Below are positions 32,867 through 40,595 of a DNA stretch of 64,000 nt, in pieces. The stretch's first letter is position 1. Every line of letters begins with the position of its first letter. Under the pieces are notes generated by a model. That model searched no databases. It had not been told where the DNA came from and saw only the letters and a program-made list of their open reading frames with translations. The stretch covers positions 7,750,001 to 7,814,000 of the forward strand of contig NZ_CP043661.1 in NCBI RefSeq assembly GCF_014217565.1, written 5' to 3'. The DNA is from Kribbella qitaiheensis (GTDB lineage Bacteria > Actinomycetota > Actinomycetes > Propionibacteriales > Kribbellaceae). The position numbers and the translations under genes are program-made.

Positions 32867-33559
32867 GTGATCTTCCGCCGCAAGGCCAAGAACGACGAGG
32901 CCGAGACGACTGGTGGTTTCTTCGGTGACGAAGAGGAGACCACCGAGGAGACTGGCACCGAGGAGACCGAGTCCGGTACCGAGGAGCCCCGCGGTGAAGG
33001 CCCGTTCGACTCCGCCGAGGTGGACCCGGCGATCCTGACCGCCGAGGACCGGATCGACCTGGGCGCGCTGGTGATCACCGGGATGCCCGGGATGGAGCTG
33101 CGGCTGCAGGTCGACGAGACGACCGGCGACGTACAGGCCGTCCTGCTCGTGCTGGAGGACTCCGCGCTGGAGCTGCGCGCGTTCGCGGCGCCGAAGACGT
33201 CCGGCATCTGGGCCGAGGTACGCCGTGAGATCGCCGCCGAGGCCACCCGGATGGGCGGCACCGCGTCGGAGACCGAAGGTCCCTTCGGTACCGAGCTCAT
33301 CCTCGTCGTACCGGTCGAGGACCCCGAGGGTCAGATCTTCAGCCAGACCTCACGCGTGATCGGCATCGACGGCCCGCGCTGGCTGCTTCGGGCCACCGTG
33401 CTCGGTCGCGCCGCGGTCGAGCCCGACGCCGCGCCGCCGATGGAGCAGTCACTGCGCAACGTCGTCGTGGTCCGGGGAACCGAGCCGATGGCACCGCGCG
33501 AATCACTGGCCCTGCGGCTGCCCGAGGGCGCCCAGCCGGTCGAGGGCGAAGAGGCCTGA
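32867..33559 (+). CDS. DUF3710 family protein
   Basis: 230 residues. A basic start (MIFRRKAKND) is followed by an acidic disordered stretch (EEETTEETGTEETESG) and a folded beta-rich domain from about residue 55 (RIDLGALVITGMPGMELRL, SGIWAEVRREIAAEA, RWLLRATVLGRAAVEPD). DUF3710 proteins follow dut across Actinobacteria. Function unknown. GTG 32867 gives the typical FRRK start. Confidence 0.9.
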   Translation: MIFRRKAKNDEAETTGGFFGDEEETTEETGTEETESGTEEPRGEGPFDSAEVDPAILTAEDRIDLGALVITGMPGMELRLQVDETTGDVQAVLLVLEDSALELRAFAAPKTSGIWAEVRREIAAEATRMGGTASETEGPFGTELILVVPVEDPEGQIFSQTSRVIGIDGPRWLLRATVLGRAAVEPDAAPPMEQSLRNVVVVRGTEPMAPRESLALRLPEGAQPVEGEEA

Positions 33560-33613
33560 CGGGCATGTCCGGATACCGGCCGAGCACGGTCACGAGCGGA
33601 TTAGACTGGGCCT

Positions 33614-34003
33614 ATGGGTAGCGAGAAACCCGCGGGGCTGTGGAAGCGCGCCTTCAAGGGGCTGGCCGGCGACCGTGACGCGCGGGACGCCGAGGTGCTG
33701 AAGGACTACGCGTCCGGCTGTGGCGCGCGGTCCATCACCGGCTGCCTCGACCGCGAGATGGTCACGCTGTACGGCACCCTGCGGACGATCACCTTCAGCC
33801 CGCGAGGCGGCGTACCGGCGCTCGAGGGCGAGCTGTACGACGGCACCGGTACGGTGAAACTGATCTGGCTGGGCCGGCGCAAGATCGCCGGCATCCACCC
33901 CGGATCGGAGCTGATCGCGTCCGGGCGGATCGGTGTGGTGGACGGTGACCGGGTGATGTTCAACCCGAAGTACGAGCTCCGTCCCGCGGCCGCGCATGGC
34001 TGA
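33614..34003 (+). CDS. OB-fold nucleic-acid-binding protein
   Basis: 129 residues with the conserved YGTLRTITFSPRGGVPALEGELYDGTGTVKLIWLG OB-fold core (about residues 50-85) and IHPGSELIASGRIG after it. This is the small OB-fold protein regularly found between DUF3710 and DUF3159 genes in Actinobacteria. It may act in DNA repair or replication; this is not shown by the sequence. It overlaps the DUF3159 gene by 8 nt. Confidence 0.88.
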   Translation: MGSEKPAGLWKRAFKGLAGDRDARDAEVLKDYASGCGARSITGCLDREMVTLYGTLRTITFSPRGGVPALEGELYDGTGTVKLIWLGRRKIAGIHPGSELIASGRIGVVDGDRVMFNPKYELRPAAAHG

Positions 34004-34733
34004 GCCGGCAAAGCCCGAACTCGACGAAGCTCTTCCGGTGGACGCCCTGCCGGCGGATCCGCCTGCCGAGGCGCCGCCGCGGGTCGAGAAAACGATGATG
34101 CAGCAGCTCGGCGGCTGGGCCGGGATGTTGATGGACATCGGCCTGCCCTGGATCGCCTTCACGATCGTCTACGCGTTCAGCGACCACGACCTGAAGCTCG
34201 CGCTGATCGTCGCGATCTCGGCCGCCGCGGTCGTCGGCGTGTTCCGGCTGATCCGCCGCCAGCAGATCGGCAACGTGATCGGCGGTTTCGTCGGCGTCCT
34301 GATCTCCGCATGGACGGCGCACCGCACCGGTCAGGCGCAAGACGTCTACCTCCCCGGCATCCTGCTGAACAGCGGCTTCGGGCTGGTCTACCTGATCACG
34401 ATCCTGACCAAGTACCCGCTGTTCGGCCTGGCGTACGGAGCGATCACCCAGACGGGCCTGGCTTGGCGCAAGGACGAGATGCTCTTCAAGGCCTTGAACC
34501 GGGTGACGATGGTCTTCACCGCCCAGGTAGGCATCCGTTTGTTGATCATGCTCCCGCTGTACCTGGCTCACAACGTCAACGCCCTAGGCATCGCCAAGGT
34601 CGCCCTGGGCCTCCCGTTCTACGCGGTAACCCTCTGGGTCTCGTACTCCGTACTCCGCGGCTCGATGACCCCAGAAAAATGGGACGAAACCAAGGACAGC
34701 ATCACCCACATGCTCCGAGGCACGAAGGTCTGA
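33996..34733 (+). CDS. DUF3159 family membrane protein
   Basis: 245 residues. A soluble N-terminal leader rich in Pro/Ala (LPVDALPADPPAEAPPR) is followed by about five or six membrane helices, including GMLMDIGLPWIAFTIVYAF, LIVAISAAAVVGVFRLI and GLVYLITILTKYPLFGLAYG. Conserved WRKDEMLFKALNRVTMVFTAQVGIR identifies DUF3159. Function unknown. In other actinobacteria the next genes are the TrkA pair; here an AbiEi-like gene stands between. Confidence 0.88.
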   Translation: MAEPAKPELDEALPVDALPADPPAEAPPRVEKTMMQQLGGWAGMLMDIGLPWIAFTIVYAFSDHDLKLALIVAISAAAVVGVFRLIRRQQIGNVIGGFVGVLISAWTAHRTGQAQDVYLPGILLNSGFGLVYLITILTKYPLFGLAYGAITQTGLAWRKDEMLFKALNRVTMVFTAQVGIRLLIMLPLYLAHNVNALGIAKVALGLPFYAVTLWVSYSVLRGSMTPEKWDETKDSITHMLRGTKV

Positions 34734-34769
34734 CCGGCTGCGTTCGTCGGCCTGCGGGGGGCCGGCACG

Positions 34770-34866
34770 CAGCCAGGCAGTGGTCCAGGTCTAGGCTCCT
34801 CGTCTGTCCTCCGGCCGCTCAGCAGGCAGACCTAGGACCGGGCAGGTCGGGACCATTGCCTGGCTG
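34770..34866. repeat. Inverted repeat pair upstream of the AbiEi-like gene
   Basis: CAGCCAGGCA at 34770-34779 recurs inverted (TGCCTGGCTG) at 34857-34866. The first copy overlaps the 3' arm of a GGCTGCG/CGCAGCC hairpin (34736-34774) that could terminate the DUF3159 operon. The same word forms a second inverted pair beyond the gene at 35789-35874. Confidence 0.5.
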
Positions 34867-34923
34867 GGGGACAGCTGTGGATAACTGGCTCGGGATCGAA
34901 GGGAAAGACGGCATCCTTGCCAG

Positions 34924-35823
34924 ATGGACCACGTCGTCGAGATCCTGCAACGGTCCGGCGGTGCGGCGGATTTCGCCGAGCTCCGCCGGCTGGTCCCGGT
35001 CAGCACGATCCGCCGCGCGTTGACGCTCGGACAGATCAGTCGGGTCTCCAAGGGCGTGTACGCCTTACCCGATGGCCCATCGGACATCGCGGTCGCGCTG
35101 GCGAACGGCGGCGTCCTCTCGCACGAGAGTGCCGCCCTTCACCACGGACTCGATGTGGTGACCATGCCGCTGATCCCGCACGTGACGATCGGTCGAAAGT
35201 TCAGCAAACGGGATACCGAACTGGCCTGCACACTGCATTGGGCAGCCCTCCCCACCGGCGACGGGACCGACGTCTCTCGGCCGATGGCGACGGATCCGCT
35301 GCGAACGGTCCTCGACTGTGCTCGGCGCCTACCGTTCGGCGAGGCTCTCGCGGTGGCGGATTCGGCAGTTCGTCTGGGCAAGGTCAATCGGAAGGTGCTC
35401 AACGCCTCGGCGTTATCCCTCAACGGTCCCGGCAGGCCCGCCGCGATCCGCGCCTGCAGCCTCGCCGACGGTAGGGCAGCCTCGGCACTGGAGTCGATGC
35501 TCCGTTCCCGCGTGATCGAAGCGGGCATCACCGGATTCATCCCGCAGTACGTGATCCGCGGCCCCGGATTCTTCGCCCGAGTAGACCTGGGCAATCCGCT
35601 GCTCCGGATCGCCATCGAGGCGGACAGCTTCACTCATCACGCAACCCGTGAAGCACTTCGCCGAGACTGCCGCCGCTACACCTCACTGGCCGCCAACGGC
35701 TGGCTCCTACTGCGTTACTCCTGGGAAGACGTGATCCTCGACGATTCCTGGGTCGGTGACTCACTCGACCGCACCATCACCGGTTCCGCAGCCAGGCAGA
35801 CCCTCCTCCATCCAGCCGCCTGA
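34924..35823 (+). CDS. AbiEi-like protein with endonuclease-like C-terminus
   Basis: 299 residues. The N-terminal region (MDHVVEILQRSGGAADFAELRRLV, then STIRRALTLGQISRVSKGVYALP) is the winged-helix of the AbiEi antitoxin family, followed by VLSHESAALHHGLDVV typical of AbiEi-like proteins. The C-terminal ~120 residues resemble a DUF559/Vsr-type nuclease fold: GNPLLRIAIEADSFTHHATREALRRDCRRYTSLAANGWLLLRYSWEDV, but with only part of the catalytic set obvious. No cognate AbiEii nucleotidyltransferase is adjacent, so it is a lone gene. It may be an anti-phage or DNA-modifying element; function inferred. It sits alone between DUF3159 and the TrkA genes. Confidence 0.75.
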   Translation: MDHVVEILQRSGGAADFAELRRLVPVSTIRRALTLGQISRVSKGVYALPDGPSDIAVALANGGVLSHESAALHHGLDVVTMPLIPHVTIGRKFSKRDTELACTLHWAALPTGDGTDVSRPMATDPLRTVLDCARRLPFGEALAVADSAVRLGKVNRKVLNASALSLNGPGRPAAIRACSLADGRAASALESMLRSRVIEAGITGFIPQYVIRGPGFFARVDLGNPLLRIAIEADSFTHHATREALRRDCRRYTSLAANGWLLLRYSWEDVILDDSWVGDSLDRTITGSAARQTLLHPAA

Positions 35824-35874
35824 AGCCGTCCGCCCCTCCGGCCTCCGGGGTCGACCAGCTGGACTGCCTGGCTG
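35789..35874. repeat. Inverted repeat pair downstream of the AbiEi-like gene
   Basis: CAGCCAGGCAG (35789-35799) is the exact inverse complement of CTGCCTGGCTG (35864-35874). The first arm lies within the last codons of the gene. It may be a terminator for both this gene and the convergent TrkA gene, or a cassette boundary, since the same word occurs on the other side of the gene. Confidence 0.55.
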
Positions 35875-35898
35875 GAGGTGAACGTGCCGTCGTACGAG

Positions 35899-36576
35899 TT
35901 ACTTCGGGTCTCGGCGGTGGTGGGGGGAGAGCATGTCTTCGAGTTGTTCCTCGGTTTCGTCGGCGGCTACGAAGAGGAGCTCGTCGTTGAGTTCGAGGGT
36001 GCCTTCCGGGTCCGGTCGCAGGACTCGGCCTTCGCGGATGATGGTGACCAGGGCGGTGTCGACCGGCCAGTCGATGTCGCCGACGCGGAGGCCGATCATC
36101 GGGGAGTCTTCGGGCAGGGTCAGCTCGACCAGGTTGGCGTCGCCCTGGCGGAAGGTGAAGAGGCGGACCAGGTCGCCGACCGAGACGGCCTCCTCGACCA
36201 GCGCGGACATGATCCGCGGAGTGGAGACGGCGACGTCGACACCCCAGGCCTCGTTGAACATCCACTCGTTGCGCGGATGGTTGACCCGGGCAACGGTTCG
36301 CGGTACGCCGAACTCGGTCTTGGCCAGCAGTGAGACGACCAGGTTGGTCTTGTCGTCGCCAGTACTCGCGATCGCGACCTGACACCGCTGCAACGCGGCC
36401 TCTTCCAAGGACGACAGCTCGCAGGCATCGGCCAGCAGCCACTCGGCCCGAGGCACCGACTCGGCCTTGATCGCGCGGGGGTCCTTGTCGATCAGGAGTA
36501 CTTCGTGGCCGTTCTCCAGGAGTTCGGCCGCGATCGATCGGCCGACGTTCCCGGCGCCGGCGATGGCTACCCGCAT
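35899..36576 (-). CDS. TrkA-family potassium uptake regulatory protein (second copy)
   Basis: 225 residues. The NAD-binding Rossmann fold begins with MRVAIAGAGNVGRSIAAELLENGHEVLLID (GxGxxG), with IASTGDDKTNLVVSLLAK, then a TrkA-C domain ending in NDELLFVAADETEEQLEDML. It is a cytoplasmic gating subunit of a Trk/Ktr K+ channel. It overlaps the preceding TrkA gene (TGATG) and both are expected to work together, as ceoC/ceoB in mycobacteria. Confidence 0.92.
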   Translation of the reverse strand: MRVAIAGAGNVGRSIAAELLENGHEVLLIDKDPRAIKAESVPRAEWLLADACELSSLEEAALQRCQVAIASTGDDKTNLVVSLLAKTEFGVPRTVARVNHPRNEWMFNEAWGVDVAVSTPRIMSALVEEAVSVGDLVRLFTFRQGDANLVELTLPEDSPMIGLRVGDIDWPVDTALVTIIREGRVLRPDPEGTLELNDELLFVAADETEEQLEDMLSPHHRRDPK

Positions 36577-37238
36577 CACAGCTCCTCAGGCTTGGCGCCG
36601 AGCTGGGACTCGATCGCGGCGGCTTCCCGTTCCAGCATGACGACGTGCACCAAGTCACCTTCCTGGATGACCGTGTCCGCCTTCGGCAGCATGCCTTCGC
36701 CGAGCCGGGTCAGGAACGCGACCCGGGCGCCGGTGGCCTTCTCGATGTCGAGGGCGACGCGGCCGACCCAGTCGGCGTGCACGTGTACCTCGGCGAGCCG
36801 GACGGTGCCGGACGGGTCGCGCCACTCTGGCTCCGAACCGCTCGGCAGCAGCCGCCGGATCATCTGGTCGACGGTCCACCTGACCGTGCCGACCGTGGGG
36901 ATGCCGAGCCGCTGGTAGACCTCGGCGCGGCCCGGGTCGTAGATCCGGGCGACGACGTTCTCGACCCCGAAGTTCTCCCGGGCGACGCGCGCGGCCAGGA
37001 TGTTGGAGTTGTCGCCGTTCGAAACGGCCGCGAACGCCTCGGCGTCCTCGATCCCGGCTTCGATCAGTACCTCGCGGTCGAACCCCATCCCGGTGATGGT
37101 GCGGCCGGAGAAGTTCGGGCTCAGCCGGCGGAAGGAGTCCGCGGACTGGTCGATGATCGCGACCGTGTGACTGCGTTTCTCCAGAGTCCGGGCGAGCGTC
37201 GACCCGACGCGTCCGCACCCCATGATGACGACGTGCAC
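36576..37238 (-). CDS. TrkA-family potassium uptake regulatory protein (first copy)
   Basis: 220 residues. Rossmann start MHVVIMGCGRVGSTLARTLEKRSHTVAIID, dinucleotide site GxGxxG, VSNGDNSNILAARVARENFG, and a TrkA-C domain with ADTVIQEGDLVHVVMLE. It pairs with the next gene (overlap of 1 nt). GTG 37238 gives the typical beta-strand start. The gene is divergent from the permease. Confidence 0.92.
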   Translation of the reverse strand: MHVVIMGCGRVGSTLARTLEKRSHTVAIIDQSADSFRRLSPNFSGRTITGMGFDREVLIEAGIEDAEAFAAVSNGDNSNILAARVARENFGVENVVARIYDPGRAEVYQRLGIPTVGTVRWTVDQMIRRLLPSGSEPEWRDPSGTVRLAEVHVHADWVGRVALDIEKATGARVAFLTRLGEGMLPKADTVIQEGDLVHVVMLEREAAAIESQLGAKPEEL

Positions 37239-37331
37239 TCCGTGATCACTCCTTGCCCCTCGCGGGGCCGCTGTCGGGTTCGGCAGGGATAGACGCTACA
37301 CCGGACCGGGGCTGCCTCTAACATCACCGGT

Positions 37332-39359
37332 GTGACTCCCGCTCTAGGCGACATCGGCAAACGCATCCTCATCGGGCGCAAGCTGCGCAGTACGCAGCTC
37401 GGCGAGACGCTGCTCCCGAAGAAGATCGCACTCCCTGTATTCGCCAGTGACGCTCTGTCGTCCGTCGCCTACGCTCCGGACGAGATCTTCCTGACCCTCT
37501 CGGTGGCCGGTCTGGCGGCCTACAGCTTCTCCTGGAAGATCGGCCTGCTGGTCGTCTTCGTGATGCTGGTGGTCGTCGCGTCGTACCGGCAGAACGTGCA
37601 CGCGTACCCGTCCGGCGGTGGTGACTACGAAGTTGCCACGGTCAACGTCGGGCCGACCGCGGGTCTGACGGTGGCCAGCGCGCTGATGGTCGACTACGTG
37701 CTGACCGTGGCGGTGTCGATCTCTTCCGGCGTACAGAATGCGAAGTCCGCGCTGCCGTTCCTGGCCGGCCACGAGGCTCCGCTGGCGGTCACCCTGGTGC
37801 TGATCCTGACCGCGTTGAACCTGCGCGGCGTGCGCGAATCCGGCGCGCTGTTCGCGATCCCGACGTACATCTTCATGGCCTCCATCATCGGGATGGCGAT
37901 CTGGGGCTTCATCCGGCTCACGGCCGGCAGCCTGCCGATGGCCGACAGCGCGCAGTTCGATATCAGGCCCGAGCCCGGGCATGCGCTGTTCGGCGGTCTC
38001 GCGGGCGCGTTCCTGCTGGCCCGGGCCTTCTCGTCAGGGTGTGCGGCGCTGACCGGTGTCGAGGCCATCAGCAACGGCGTACCGGCGTTCCGGAAGCCGA
38101 AGAGCAAGAACGCCGCGACCACTCTGTTGCTGCTCGGCACGATCGCCGTGACGATGCTGATGAGCATCCTGTTCCTGGCCACCAAGATCAAACTCCGGTA
38201 CGCCGAGGATCCGGCGACCCAGTTGCTCCGCGACGGGCAGCCGGTCGGCGACAGCTACACCCAGAAGACCGTCATCGGCCAGATCGCCGACTCGGTCTTC
38301 TCCACTTTCCCACCCGGGTTCTACCTGGTGATCGGCGCGACCATGCTGATCCTGGTGCTCGCGGCGAACACCGCGTTCAACGGGTTCCCGGTGCTGGCCT
38401 CGATCCTGGCCAAAGACGGATACCTGCCCAAGCAGCTGCACACCCGGGGCGACCGGCTCGCCTACAGCAACGGCATCATCCTGCTCGCGCTCTGCGCGGT
38501 CGGCCTGATCGTTGCCTTCAACGCCGAGGTCACCAAGCTGATCCAGCTGTACATCGTCGGGGTGTTCGTCTCCTTCACGCTCAGCCAGTTCGGGATGATC
38601 CGGCACTGGACCCGGCATCTGAAGACCGAGATCGACGGTGCCAAACGGGCACAGATGATGCGGTCCCGGGTGATCAACGCGGTCGGCCTCACCATGACCG
38701 GCCTGGTCCTGGTGATCGTGCTGCTGACCAAGTTCACCCACGGCGCCTACATCGCGATCATCGCGATGGCCGTGCTGTTCCTGCTGATGAAGGGCATCCG
38801 GCGGCACTACGACACGGTCGGTCGGGAGATGGCGGTCGACGCCGACGACCGGCTGATGCTGCCGGCTCGGGTGCACGCGATCGTGCTGGTCTCCAAGCTG
38901 CACAAGCCGACTCTGCGCGCACTGGCGTTCGCCAAGGCGGCCCGGCCGTACATGCTCGAGGCAGTCACGGTCGACGTCGACAGGGACGAGTCGGAGACGC
39001 TGCAGGCCGAGTGGGACGCGCGGGACATCCCGGTGCCGCTCAAGCGCCTGGCGTCGCCGTACCGGGAAATCACCCGCCCGATCGTGCAGTACGTGCGCGA
39101 CATTCGGCGGCAGTCGCCGCGGGACGTGGTGATGGTTTACATCCCCGAGTACGTGGTCGGGCACTGGTGGGAACACATCCTGCACAACCAGAGCGCACTA
39201 CGGCTGAAGGGCCGGCTCTTGTTCACACCTGGTGTGATGGTTACGTCCGTGCCGTACCAGCTGATCTCGTCCCAGGCAGCTGAGGAGCGGCAGGACCGTG
39301 AGGAACGGGTAGCCGGCCAAGTACGGCGCGGCGCGCGCAAGAGTTCGGGAGATCGGTGA
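37332..39359 (+). CDS. APC-family permease (amino acid or K+-linked)
   Basis: 675 residues with about 12 membrane helices, e.g. LSVAGLAAYSFSWKIGLLVV, GLTVASALMVDYVLTVAVSI, VVAFNAEVTKLIQLYIVGVF. The N-terminal LPKKIALPVFASDALSSVAYAPDEIFLTL is the hallmark of actinobacterial APC permeases next to TrkA. The C-terminal ~170 residues are soluble (HAIVLVSKLHKPTLRALAFAKAA, RDVVMVYIPEYVVGHWWEHILHNQ). Substrate unknown. GTG 37332 is near a TAACAT -10-like box (37319-37324), so transcript and coding start may coincide (leaderless). It overlaps the next gene by 4 nt. Confidence 0.9.
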   Translation: MTPALGDIGKRILIGRKLRSTQLGETLLPKKIALPVFASDALSSVAYAPDEIFLTLSVAGLAAYSFSWKIGLLVVFVMLVVVASYRQNVHAYPSGGGDYEVATVNVGPTAGLTVASALMVDYVLTVAVSISSGVQNAKSALPFLAGHEAPLAVTLVLILTALNLRGVRESGALFAIPTYIFMASIIGMAIWGFIRLTAGSLPMADSAQFDIRPEPGHALFGGLAGAFLLARAFSSGCAALTGVEAISNGVPAFRKPKSKNAATTLLLLGTIAVTMLMSILFLATKIKLRYAEDPATQLLRDGQPVGDSYTQKTVIGQIADSVFSTFPPGFYLVIGATMLILVLAANTAFNGFPVLASILAKDGYLPKQLHTRGDRLAYSNGIILLALCAVGLIVAFNAEVTKLIQLYIVGVFVSFTLSQFGMIRHWTRHLKTEIDGAKRAQMMRSRVINAVGLTMTGLVLVIVLLTKFTHGAYIAIIAMAVLFLLMKGIRRHYDTVGREMAVDADDRLMLPARVHAIVLVSKLHKPTLRALAFAKAARPYMLEAVTVDVDRDESETLQAEWDARDIPVPLKRLASPYREITRPIVQYVRDIRRQSPRDVVMVYIPEYVVGHWWEHILHNQSALRLKGRLLFTPGVMVTSVPYQLISSQAAEERQDREERVAGQVRRGARKSSGDR

Positions 39360-40534
39360 CGGACGACAGCATTGTCGGGACAGTATTGGAGCTGGAAGTA
39401 GGCCCAGTGGCCCATGGTGGCCACTGTGTCGCGCGGTACGAGGGCCAGGTTGTCTTCGTACGGCATGCGCTTCCAGGTGAGCTGGTGCATGCCCGGGTGA
39501 CCGCGCAGACCAGCAAGTACCTGCACGCGGACGCAGTACAGGTACTGACGCCGTCACCGCACCGGATCGAGCCACCCTGCCCGTACGCCGGGCCGGGTCG
39601 CTGTGGCGGCTGTGACTTCCAGCACGCCAATATCGTTGAGCAGCGCAGGCTGAAGGCGACCGTGGTGTCCGACACGCTCCGGCGGATCGGCGGGATCGAG
39701 CGCAACATCGTGATGGAGTCACCTGGCGATGACGGGCTCGGCTGGCGCACCAGGATGCGGTACGCCGTGGTCAACGGCCGGCCGGGGATGTACGCGCACC
39801 GCTCGCACGACCTGATCCCGATCGACCGCTGTCTGATCGCGCACCCGGACACACCGACCGTGCTGGACCGGCAGTGGCCAGATGCGTCGTCTGTGCAGGC
39901 AGTTGTGTCGTCGGAGGGCAAGACGGCCGTGCTGACCGATCACAACTCCGCTGGGCGGCTGGTGGAGGTCGTGCACAACCGGAGGTTCAGGGTCGAGGCC
40001 GGTGGGTTCTGGCAGGTTCACCCGTCGGCTCCGACAATGCTGGTCGACGCAGTGATGGCAGGGCTGGAGCCGGTTGAGGGTGAGACAGCACTGGACCTGT
40101 ACTCCGGCGTGGGGCTGTTCGCTGCCTTCCTGGCTGAGGCTGGGTGCGCAGTACTCGCCGTGGAAGGCGACCGGGATGCGGTGAAGAACGCCAGGCGCAA
40201 CCTGCATGACCTGCCGGCGGTGACGCTGGAGCAAGGCGACGTGGACAAGGTCCTCAACGCGGCGGTCGGACAGGGACTGGAGTCGGTGGACCTCGTAGTA
40301 CTGGATCCGCCGCGTACGGGTGCCGGCCAGGCCGTCGTACGGCGGATCGCGGCGCTCACGCCCCGGCGGGTCGCGTACGTGGCGTGTGACCCGGCCGCGC
40401 TGGCCCGGGATCTGAAGACGTTCGGCAACCTCGGGTACGGGATCAGCTCGCTGCGGGCGTTCGACCTGTTCGGCATGACCCATCACATCGAGTGCGTGGC
40501 CGTACTCGAGCCGCGATCGGGTGCCACTGGTTAG
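39356..40534 (+). CDS. 23S rRNA/tRNA m5U methyltransferase-type protein (TrmA/RlmD family)
   Basis: 392 residues. An N-terminal TRAM domain (LELEVGPVAHGGHCVARYEGQVVFVRHALPGE) is followed by the [4Fe-4S]-type cysteines in PCPYAGPGRCGGCDFQH (C75, C83, C86) and CLIAH. The methyltransferase domain has LDLYSGVGLFAAFLAEAG (SAM site), VVLDPPRTGAG and the catalytic cysteine region VAYVACDPAALARDLKTF. It methylates uridine-C5 in RNA; which RNA is not decidable. The start GTG overlaps the permease stop, as in the conserved block. Confidence 0.92.
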   Translation: MTDDSIVGTVLELEVGPVAHGGHCVARYEGQVVFVRHALPGELVHARVTAQTSKYLHADAVQVLTPSPHRIEPPCPYAGPGRCGGCDFQHANIVEQRRLKATVVSDTLRRIGGIERNIVMESPGDDGLGWRTRMRYAVVNGRPGMYAHRSHDLIPIDRCLIAHPDTPTVLDRQWPDASSVQAVVSSEGKTAVLTDHNSAGRLVEVVHNRRFRVEAGGFWQVHPSAPTMLVDAVMAGLEPVEGETALDLYSGVGLFAAFLAEAGCAVLAVEGDRDAVKNARRNLHDLPAVTLEQGDVDKVLNAAVGQGLESVDLVVLDPPRTGAGQAVVRRIAALTPRRVAYVACDPAALARDLKTFGNLGYGISSLRAFDLFGMTHHIECVAVLEPRSGATG

Positions 40535-40595
40535 TGTCGGTCGGCTCGGGTACCGTTCAGGGCTGGATTGACCCCTGAGCAGGATTGGTACTTCG

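Noticed and set aside
34924..35823. AbiEi-like gene as the antitoxin half of a complete type IV toxin-antitoxin pair
   Set aside because: No nucleotidyltransferase toxin gene lies on either side; it stands alone.
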